A stretch of DNA of 64,000 bases from Diadema setosum (Eukaryota > Echinodermata > Echinoidea > Diadematoida > Diadematidae): positions 7,492,501 through 7,556,500 of the forward strand of contig CM067064.1 of assembly GCA_033980235.1 (NCBI GenBank), in the 5' to 3' direction. Numbering within the stretch: the first letter of the stretch is position 1; the number at the start of each line of letters is the position of its first letter. Made by a program: the position numbers and the translations under genes. Shown here one piece after another: positions 27,701 through 39,700 of the stretch. The notes under the pieces are model-generated. The model worked only from the letters and a program-made list of their open reading frames with translations, ran no database searches and was not told where the DNA came from.

Positions 27701-30700
27701 TCTGTCAGTGGATGATTTCAGGTTTGGTGCTGTAGTGCTGGTGTTAGTGCTGGTGCTACACTGGTGTTATCCCCCTTGCATCTGCATTAAATCAAGCTCC
27801 GATGCTGCTGGCCAAATTTATCGAGAGCGACGGCAATCAGTACTTGTGGTCAGCACATAGTAAAGTGCAGCTCAGTTCTGCAGGTGACATGCAACACTGG
27901 GTGCAACACTAGTTGCCAGAAAGCCATAATTTTGAGGTCAACCAGCTAGCACCAGCTGATTTAAAGTGTAGGATTATCATTGATGTTTGTGTTGAGATAA
28001 CACCAACACCAGCACTCGGACCAAACTTGGATTCACCCCATGCTGTTCAGTATAGTTGTCTCCATGGAGTTTCTCTGCATTGCACTATGTGTAGTTTGTA
28101 TTTTACATTAAAATTAGATCGAGTAATCAACATTGCGAAAATCAAAAGTAGAGGAATATTATGTACTAAAAGCAAATAACTGGCCATGTGTCTATGCCAC
28201 ATTAAACTAGATTTCTAAACAATAACAGCAAAAAGAAAAAGCAACAACTGAGTATGTATGCTATAGTATTATTCAATCTAAATAACTCAATCTCCGACCT
28301 ACATGTTCTATTACAGTAGGTCTTGCATTTGAGAAGAAAAGAAGGAAAAAAAGAAAGAAAAAATCCCCTTCACTGCGCTGTATTTAAAGAAAGCAAAATA
28401 TTGGTGTTCATTCCCTGTCTTAATCTGGGTATTTACTTCACTATCTTCATAATGTGCTTATTATACTTTATCAATTTATACTGTGTATCAAACCGCATAC
28501 TGTACATGTACATATGATAATATAACCTTCAGCAACATCAACTTTCTCAGGGATAACTCTGGTGCAAAGTGTTTTATACTGCCGGTATTCTCTTCAAATA
28601 TTATTCAGATTTGCTCACCCATTATAGAAATATGACTAGATACCATTTCACAAACCTCCTTTCTGAAATGCATTGTATTTATTTAACCTTTGGCATATAC
28701 TATAAAACATGAAATGCCTAATTGAAAACACTAATTTCTGTAAGATGAAACAATGTCCCATATATACAACATGAATATACTGAACAGATTTTTCATTTGC
28801 TCTGGTTATGGCAGATCCTTCTGTGTTCTTGATGAGCATGTTCAGAATCATAGTAATATCTTGTAAAGATCTTATCTAAATTCTTGCATCATGAAATCAG
28901 CATGTTTTTTTCTCTCTACTCTAAATATAAGATACTTCATTGACTGGCTATCATTGTATCAAAGTGGACTTTTCGAATATACAACGAAATTGTGGTTTAT
29001 ACCTGTAACAAAATAAAATGGCATAGCCATGTATTAATTAGGTTCGATCTTTTCCCCCTATATTGGGAAATTCAAATCCATTTTGTGCATGGTGATGGTG
29101 TAAAAAAGGCCAAGAGCAACAGATATTTTCCTTTCTCTCTTTCTATCAGCTCATTGATTTATTTATCTATTTCTCTATCTTTCTCTACCTCAATCTGTCT
29201 GTCTATCTATTTATTCTATGTATTAGTTTGTTTGTTTATCTGTCCCTCCCAATATATGGTAGATATGAAGTAAAGAGAATAATGATGATCCAGCCATTTC
29301 ACTTTTAAATCCGTAATTATATGTAGAAACATATTTGACTTGCAATGCTCATTATGTCAGTGGGTATATAACCACTCCTTTCAAAGTCACCTGCATTTAG
29401 TGTAAGACAGTACATTGCATACAGTATGCTTCCCCTACGATGACCACTGTGTGTGTGCCTTATAAGCCACAACATTGCTACAATGCTATCCCTGCACAGC
29501 AATGTCAAACTGGAAAATGGGTTATAGTTGTTGTTTTTCTGAGTGTATATATTATGTAGTTTCACAGCAGCATGTTCCCTGGACAGTTGGCATGATGTGG
29601 TTTAAGCAGAGGGTTAGTGCAGAACCAAAGTACAAATGTATGCAACATTCAGAAGTGCTGAAGGTGATAGTATAACACCTTCTAATAGTCATGTGAAGGC
29701 CAAAGTCAATATTTGGTGTTTACTTTGTCGAAGCATGCATGTGTATTCTCCTTTTGGAAGAACTTTGAAGGGGATGGCTAGTAACTGATTAGTGGGAATC
29801 AGTGGGAATGCTGGAGGATGATTGTTCCAATCCTTGTGGGATTCATTTAAGAGTGCATTATATATCTATTGTTGTGTGAAAATTACTTGCTTCAGAATGG
29901 TCTCATATGCAGTTTAATGTTTCTAGGTTAGCATGCCTGTACAGTGATGGGGTGATCGTTAACGGCCCCGTAAACGATCGCCCCGTCACTGTACAGGCAT
30001 GCTAATCTGGAAACATTAATCTGCACATTACTTGAATATGAGACCATTCTGAAGCAAATAATTTTCACACAACAATAGATATATAATGTACTCTTAAATG
30101 AATCCTACAAGGATTGGAACAATCATCCCCCAGCATTCCCACTTATTCCCACTGATCAGTTACTAGCCATCCCCTTAAATATGGATCTTGTTATGTAGAT
30201 TTTCATGGTCTGCGCACAGTCAATCTCTTAACCCGTTGAGGACGGACTGATTTTGATACAACACGTATTTCCCATAGACACCTACCCGAGTATACTCGGG
30301 ACTCGTCCTCAACGGGTTAATTTAGTCAGGACTCTTCTAAAGCAGTGGCGGATCCAGGGGGAGTGCACTGGGCACACGTCCCCCTCTAATTTTGTTTAAA
30401 CAAAAGAAAAAATGGAGGGGTTACATGCCCCCACCCCCTTTATGGAATTCCTAGATCCGCCCCTGTAAAGTACTCACCTACAGGATTATTGGTGGAATAT
30501 GTATTATGTAATAAAATGGAATGGTGTTGAAGTGGTTAGTGAGAATGAGCGGGGCAGCTTGGGATACTCTCTGCATGAGGGATCTGACTCTTACGTGTGC
30601 CGTTTAACAGGTCCCAGATTTTTTAATATTCTTGGTGTTTTTTAATGATGCGTGTTATGCATGTAGGAGTTTGTGTGAGGAAAGCCCCCATATAGGAACC

Positions 30701-33700
30701 TGCTTTTGAATTCAGTCGTGTGGAGAGGATACGCATTGTGAGTGTGCTGTTCATTTTATAGTTGTCGTGCATTTTTGAAGAAATTTTGAACTTGTTCAGT
30801 CGTCAGGATAATTCCATGAATGCATGTAGATGTGCGCACTTCACAAAGTTTGTGTAGGTTGTGAGATTAGTTGGAGAATATGCAGTTGATTTTGAAAAGT
30901 AGGAATTCAAGCTTGCCCCCAAAAAGTTATCAGTAAAAAGTGAACATATTCACTGTTGGTGATTTGTTCTAGATGCTTCAGAAAGGCTGTCAAAGCAATA
31001 CAGTTGTACATCATGCAAATATTGTTAGTAAGAAAAACTCATGTGGTGCCAGCAACATTATAGTTATTTGTAGAAAATGGGCTCAAAGCATGTATTTTCA
31101 TTATCAAGACCACTTATACCATCACTATGATTATTTAATCATTGCTGCTATTGCATTGTAACTATGTTGATGATTAATATCTTTTTCAGTGTTAGTCTTT
31201 AATCATGATAAATATAAGGATAACACCTTGATTTTTATCATTTGATGTATTACACCATTGCAATAGAAACAACTGTACATAAATATAGCCTACGTGAACT
31301 CTCACTGTGTCATGCACAGATTGTTTTGTTCTTGTTCAGCTAATTGATATTGTGTAAAAAGCTGTTGAATTACAGTGGTTCCCCAGTGATGCCTCGTCAC
31401 TAAAAATGTTGTAGTAAATGAATATATGCTTTTATGTAAAAGTATGTGTATACATGAGTGTACATTATACCTAAACAATTAACAAGTCTGTAAGTATCAT
31501 GTGTATTGATATCTCCTAGATTAATCAGTATTTTTAAGAACAGTAGTCTTTCCATATCTACATGGTTTGGCTGTTTTCTGTATAGAAAATGCATGCTCAC
31601 CTCTCTATAATTCAAAGCAGTGTACACCTGCACTTGCTGTATGCAAAGTCTGCCTGATAATCATATACACACAGTACGGAGTACTCTACAAGTATTCAGA
31701 TACTGAAACACTCAAAGTAGCTATATAGATTTTTTTTTTTTTTTTTTTTTAACTGCACTAAATTTGTGTTATGTCATTGGTTGTCAGTGATTACAATTGT
31801 TCCTTAATATAATTCTAAACAGAGCCCCGATTAATCTGTGCTTGATCCTTTAATTTCCTTGTTTGGCAGTAATATCAGTCATCACAAAGTGTTAATCTAA
31901 AATGAATTTCTTGGTCTTATGGTAATAGTGATAATTATAATCTGTTCTTCATCCCTTCACTTCAGCGCTTTGCCCATTTTTTTTTTTCAAGAGTTGCTCC
32001 TCGAATATAATCATTCTGAGACAAACTTTTAGCCTGATATTTATGAAGACCCTGGTCTGTTGGTGCTCCTATAACTGTACATTTAGCCTCCTAACACATT
32101 GACAGTGGAAATTTCATTCCATAGATCATGCTCTGTACCTTTTTAAAGATTAATTATTGCTTAATTCCTTTCTACTGAATGCAAACACTTTTTTCAGATT
32201 TTGTGGTGAAAAAGCCATTGTGGGCATGTAAAATTTTGTCTCAGTTAAACACAAACAAACTTGTCAGAGAAACTCAAGAATCTAATGCATTACCCCAGGC
32301 AAAGGATAAGATTTATGTGTTTGAATCATTGTTTCCAACATATTTTTGAATTCATACCTAATATCGCTCATACTGTTACAATGTATGTATGTATTTTTTT
32401 TTTTTTTTTTACTCTTTGGTAGATTGTAGGAGCAGTGCATTCCACTAGATTTCAGTGCTCTTTGCTGAAATTTATGAAACTTGTTATTTCCAGTCAGTGA
32501 GGTCTAACACTATAATTACAAGTTTGACGCCCTTTTTCCTATTTTCATTAAGCTGATGGATATTGTACATTCTCAATGTTAACCTTGATTCACCCGTCGA
32601 TAGAAATATTTTGTGGCAAAATCAAATCTATGAAGGCAACTCCTTTCTGAGATCACCATGATGTTGGATATTTCTGCAGCTCTGTCTGTTGGTAACTATT
32701 AAAACACTGGAGGTAAATTGACAATTTTCATAGAACATTCATGCACAGACAGTCAAGAAGGGAACGCTAGTGGCAATGTTGTTTGATGATTTCTATTTTG
32801 CCTCAAATGCATGCTAACTTTTCAATCGAAACAGTTATTACGTCAAAGGGAAAGGAAGGTAAGCTCCAAGTCAAACAGTGCATTGTTATTAAACAGGCAA
32901 GAGATACTGGGAGCTTGTTTCCATGTAGAGGTTTCCCTCTTCCAGACATAATTAGATTAATTGCAGTTACCATGACAATGACATGAATGCTCCGTTCTGA
33001 TGTCTTGTTGTCAAGCTGCTGCAAGCAAAAAACATTGTGAATTAGAATTGCTGTGGAAAAAAAAAACACATGATAAAGTTGAAAGATTTAATGAAAACTG
33101 ATGTATATATATTTTTAATTCTAATTTCTATCCAGTTGGCACCCCAGGGGCACAGAAGAACTTCTACGAGCAGTGGTGGTTCCTGGTCATCATCGCCCTG
33201 GTAGGCGTCATCGTCATCATCTTGGTGGGAGCTACCCTGTGCATGTTGGGAAGAAGTCGCCTCTATGTTGGTATGTATCACAAGATATGTAAAATGAATA
33301 TGTTTGTGTGCAGTGAAAGTATTCTGCTTCTGTGTTAATGCTCCTTCGTAGCATCAGACATTGAGTACGTACATATCATATTTTTGTTTTCCAGTTTTTG
33401 CCATTGAATATACAGTATGTTATTACTTATTACTAAAATCTAGTACATCGTGTGTATTTCAAGATTATCTCTCCCATTTCTGGTTTATGTTATGGTACAT
33501 GAGAATTTAGAGGAACGTGGGAAGTGATTTGAGTTGATATCCAGTGAATATACTTTTTAAAGATGCAGGAGCATGGGGATACCAGAGAGTAGGGAGAGGC
33601 TGGCCCAGCTTGGATATATTCAAGAATCCTGATAACAAATTCTGTGCAGCTTTATCACTGATGTGTGTAAAGTGCACACACAGCTGATGTATCTTGATTG

Positions 33701-36700
33701 GAGTTGCTACCAATGAGTGTATGCTTTGATACCCATATTTACTGATGGGCATTATGCATGTCTTTTAAATCTTCCTTGGCGGGTAGCAAATGAAGATCAA
33801 TTTAGTCGGGCCAACCATGTCTGCTCAAACTACTGGGTCTGTAAGCATGCACTTGATTAAATGCATCTCACTACACCTAGCTTTAAATGAACTGGTAGGT
33901 ATTGTCGAGACTCTACCAATTGGTTGTAAGGTGTCATCTCCAAGATTGAGGGCAGTATCAGCCATTGGTGAGTATTAAAAGTAGATCTGTGTAGAGGAAG
34001 AGAAATCTATACCACAATACAGGACTTGCATCTTCACATCCTACCCTTGACTGGATATATTTACAAAAGTCTGACTTTGACATTCGGGGTTGCAACTATT
34101 GTGAATAGTGTCTCTGAAGATCAATAAAATCTGTAGACATAATCCCCTAGTCATCTAATGCTCAGTCCAACACTGCATTTGTTCTCCATCCTCCAACTTT
34201 TTGCAGATCGCAAAGTGATGAAGGGTTACCAGCCCAACGAGGTGGCGAGCACCGAAGACGGCGGCTTCTCATCCTTCGAGATGGATCCTACAGCAAGGAG
34301 ATCACAAAGAAACGGGAGAACGCACGGCCGAGGTGGGGTCTACGCACGAACAAATTCATACACAAGGTGAGTAGGCAAAGTTACCATTGCCAAACTGAAC
34401 CTCCTTGGTTTTTCATTATCTTGATATGAAACTTTGATTCCAATCGAAGACCTCATGAACTTTTGAAATTAGGGGTAGGTAATGATGATATTATTTTTTT
34501 TTTTTCAGGAATATTATTCACTTTTCCTCCTGCAACTTGATGCAGGTTCGGCCACATTAGCAAAATGATATTCTATCAAAAGGAAGAGATGATATATATG
34601 TGTGGTGTTGTATAGATTTATCACATGTGCATCCTGTGACTGTTGTACCAATTTATCACAGGAACGGTACGATTATTTTTATGCCTCCGCCACGAAGTGG
34701 TGCCGGAGGCATTATGTTTTCGGGTTGTCCGTCCGTCCGTACGTCCGTACGTCCGTCCGTCCGTCCGCTTTCGTTTACGCGATAACTTGAGTAATATTTA
34801 TTGGAATTTTACCAAACTTGAACCAAGTATAAAGTATGATGGGGCAATTATTTGATTAGATTTTGAGTGAAATCGGCTGAAGGTCAAAGGTCAAAGGTCA
34901 AGGTCAAATCATGAAATTGTATCCGTTTACGCGATAACTCAAGACAGGATGGAGCAAATTTCACCAAACTTTGTAGGAGGATGATGTATGATGGGACAAT
35001 TCAGTCAGTCCGCAGCACGTATGCTAATGAGCCGATCCAGCAAGATTTATTCAGCACTCTCGTTGACGAATTTTGCGTTCGAAAGGTGTCTCGTCGTGCG
35101 AGATTTTGCGAGACTTTGATAGGGCTATGGTTTTCACAGTGTAGCGACTTGTACATACATTTATCATGGCTACAAGTCACGGTAAATTGCTCTCTAGTCT
35201 TAGATCTTTATTTTGATACTAAATTTGGGTATAACATTGGATCTTAACATGACTAAATAATCAGTTGAATTTGCGTAAATTTTACCTGCTTTTCACGGAA
35301 GATTTTGTCGTCTAAAGTTCTTTTTTGGTTCCTGACCGGATTAAGAAACTGTTGTTTCTGATTTTGGCTTTTTCGTAGAGAGGAAACTTAGATGCTCATC
35401 ATATATTGGAGTCAAGGAGACGCAAGCATGATTTATACTAGTTTTTCCGTTTTGAAATGTCTGTAAAATTCACTCATAAGCCGGAAGTACGCTCCACACA
35501 AAGTCAACAGTGGCGCGATAAGAGCTCTCTGATTGGACAGTGCTTGCATTCAGCGCTCGAACTACACGCGTGCCAAGAAACCGCAAGTGGCATGAAACCG
35601 TTATGTAGCAGCGTAATGACGTAATGCAAGCGCTGAATGCAAGCGCTGTCCAATGAGAGAGCTTACTCTTGAGATTACACGGTTTCAAGCTGATCAGCAC
35701 TGACATCGATGTATATTTTACTGGTTCCTGACCGGATTAAGCAACAAATTGTCAAGATATTTACATGGATACAAAGATTAGGAGATGGACTACCAAATAA
35801 AGCATTTTCATTGAGACGCAAGGTGAATTTGATATTTTTTTGACGTCTTGAACGTGTACTGCACGAATTACTTTTTTCATCATTTTTCAAGCTCAAATTA
35901 CGCTATGATATTTTTCATTTACAATAATTTGAGTAACATGTGACGATAGATTATATATTTTCCTTGAATTTGATACCAAATTTGTGAACATAAGGTGTAT
36001 TTTTGTTGCCGAAAGCCAAAGGACAAAATCCCCTTACGCAGCTTATTACGTATGCAAGCCTAGAGCGGGCTTGCATACGAGTTGAATAAATACGAGCGAA
36101 TTATCGGGTGCTGCGGACTGACTGAATTACTTGATTAGTTTTTCAGTGAAATCGGAAAGAGGTCAAAGGTCAAAGATCAAGGTCAAATCCTAAAATTTAT
36201 CTGTTTACGTGATAACTCAAAACTGGATGAAGCAGCTTACACCAAACTTGGTCCAAGGATGATGTATGATGGGACAATTAGTTGAGTAGATTTTAGTGAC
36301 ATTGGCAAGAGGTCAAAGGTCAAAAGGTCAAGGTCAAATGCTACAAATGTTGCAATTTCCGCCATATCTATGCAATGCCCAAAGGTATTTTCTTGAAACT
36401 TGGTGTGAACATGTACTACTGCGTAAAGATTCTCCAGAGAGAGTTTCATGTCATAAGGTCAAAGTTCAAAAGGTCAAAGGTTAGGTGAAAATGTTGCAAT
36501 ATCACTTTTCTCGCAAATGGTTCAATGTATCTTCGTGGAACTTGGTACACACGCATGTACTGACTGGCAGGGATTATCTAGGGAATTTAGGGGTCATGGG
36601 TCAATAGTGAAGGGTCAAAGGTCAAGGTCAACTCTCAAAATTTTACTATTTCCCTCATATACTAGTATATGCAATGCTTGCATTATTAGTTTCAAAACTT

Positions 36701-39700
36701 AATACGTGCATTACCTAATGGAGATTCTCTGGGAAATTTCCAGCCAGAAGGTCAAAGGTCAAAGGTTAAGGGTCAAAGGCCAGGTTTCAATGCCCCCCCC
36801 CCAAAAAAAAAAACAACAAAAAACAAAAAACAAAAAACAAAAAAAAAAAGATTAAAAAAAAAATAAAAAAAATAAATAAATAAAAAATAAAAAAATAAAA
36901 AAATAAAAAAATTAAAAATCTATTTTGTACCGTCATTACACTCTTTCTTCATACCTTGGAAATTAATCAATGCATAAACTTATAAAAAGGTCTGTCAGAA
37001 TTCAAGTAAAAATTCTCAATTCCCCAAATATGTGTACCTGCACTCTTAGAAAATTATAGCAAACCCAGTTCAAGACATTTCTGACAAACCTGTCATTTCA
37101 GTATTTTGCCAGTTATGTGAAACTGTCATGGATCACACATTGTGAAGACATTGTACTATACGCCTATTGGGAGAATCATGCATTATGGCGGAGGCATCAG
37201 TCGCCATAGTGACATTTCTAGTTCTTGGTTATTTTTCGTTCCAGCTCTTCGGAGGTAAATTAGCATGCATAGCTACACATTGTAGATATGTGACTGAAAG
37301 TTTAAAAACGAATATGTACCCCGGGGATATATTGCTGTATTGAGGGTTGTACAATTGTTAGGAAGCACATACCCTGTTATACTGATTCATATACGCGTTT
37401 CGATACAATGTTGCTGAACTGCCATCCCTGAGAATAGATAACAGGTTTTGGCTGACCTCTGATTTTTTAAAACATAGCAGGGTTCAAATCAGATCACTTA
37501 ACTTTTATAACAATACTCCAAGAAGTAAGAAGTATGGATAAGCTCCAGGCAAATATGTCAAATTTGCCTTTGTAAAAGATCATCTTTATCTGAACAATCC
37601 TGTGTGATGTTGCAGAGATACTGGTTATGGCAGTGTGTACTGAGGCACAACTCTCTGTGTCAGTACAAATGACAGTTTTCGGTGGATGAGCAAATCTTCC
37701 TTCCAAAACTAAACATTTCATTTGAATGCTGAATTGTGTAATCTACATGTTTAATTCCTGAAATTTCACCTAGCAACAACGACAATGAGCAACCACATCT
37801 GATGACGTTCCTCGGACCATCCAAAGAGTATGTCGCGACCAAAGCACGTCCCCCATCAGTATTTGGTTTCTATAAAATCTGACCAATCAGAGTTTGGTGA
37901 TGGTTGTTCCTAGAAATGCAGTGATGTATAACCTCCTGCCCCCTCCATGTTGACAAGCTTGGGCAAAGTGCATGGAGTTTGAGTACACACATGTGTACCA
38001 CTGCATGCACTTGTCACCATCGTCTTACTTAGATATCCCCTTTTGTGCCATATAAAAAGTGTGATATTTGTACAAGAGTCATTGCCTTGTTGTGCAGAAT
38101 TTTATTGTTTTATATTCACCATGTATGGACTCACAACCTGCCCCAGTGTTGGGCTGACTTTTTAAACAGAATTTTTTTCCCCCATGTTTACAGGAATGAT
38201 GTGATTCAGTGGACATGTAATACATCATACAAACATGTTTTATTATTTGATGTTTTGATATGATTCCCAGGAATGTTGGAAAATATCGTTTTATGGTTGT
38301 GACAAACTAACTTTTATCCCCCTGACAGTCTCTAACTAGTTTTTAGACACCATCAGTGTATTTGGAGAGAAGTTTGTGAGGTAGATGTCTCGCAGGTTGC
38401 TGTTGCTGAGATGTACAATATATAATGTAGTGTAATCAACAGTTTGGCTTGATGAATGCATTCTTGTCGATAGATGTGTTAACAGCATGGAATGTCAGGC
38501 CCATGTGATGATATGCATTTGTTGATGTTGTTGTAAAAAAAGCAATGTTAAAAGTGCAGGTTATGCACCATTCTAGGTGTGATGCTCAGTTTCTGTGCAT
38601 TGTTTTCAAAAGTACAGATTGTAACTTCTGCATGTGTGTCCCATACTCAGTCACACATGTGTTTTCATTTTAAAGCTAAATCTGCCAAGATTTTTGAAAA
38701 TGAATATCAGTTGGCAAAAATTGTTATTCAGTCTTATTACGTTTATTTATTGTTTGTTGGTTTGCTCAACTTCACATTTCAAGAATTGATGAGGTAGATT
38801 AAACCATTGCTGTAAACATCGTAATGAGTATTGATATTAAACTGATAGACAAAACTAACAACTTTGAACTCTGAACTTTTTGTCTCGTAGATCATCCTGT
38901 GTTAAATTTCATGTGATTTTAGGAGTTTTATTTTGTTATTTATCTGAGGAAACTGCAATGTGCATCCCAGTTTGTAAATGTACAATGTTCATTATACATA
39001 CATTGTTTTCAAATGATCAACATGACATGCTAACAGTGACTCTTTTTATTTTGCCGTTTTATGTGTGTGAATTTGTGCCATTGTAAGATATCATCCCAAC
39101 ATTCTGCCATGTGGGATGTATACCTCCTCTGTCTATCCTGATGAGTACACAATGTTAATCAGGTGGCATACATGTACATGACAATATGGGATACATGTAT
39201 ATGACAATATGGGTGTACGTGGGCCAATGGAAGTACACTTGTAAAACTGTGCTTGCATGACAGTTCAAAATTATAATACTTCGGTACATAGAGTATCCAA
39301 GATTTCTCCTTTTATTTTATTCCTTCAATGAAAATGGCTTCCTCATCCTCCTCCCACCAAAATAAAAGAAGGGAAAATAAGTGGTCGTGACACTCTCTTT
39401 GTCCATCTTGATCTGTCTGTCTGTCTCTCCATTTGTCCATCCATCTATTCTTCTTTCTCTAGCAGTCTTTCATCTACTCCAGTTATACCTGAGAACACAA
39501 GGGGGGGGGGGGGGTTGTTATCGTTACAAGTCCCCTTATGTTGTGAAGCAGGTTGTATCACCTCAGTCCTCAAATATTTCTGTAGTGTGTATGATATTTT
39601 CCCTGTGGAGGGCCTGTCAGGTTCCCTTTGGCAGCAGTGTAGCACTTTGAGGCTAGTTATCGCTCCCTTTATCCAGTACCTAATCTCCTACAACTTGTCA

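Noticed and set aside
27463..33135. A further linker exon before the membrane helix
   Set aside because: No phase-1 segment with both good splice sites and a plausible peptide was found by eye; transcript data would be needed to exclude a tiny exon.
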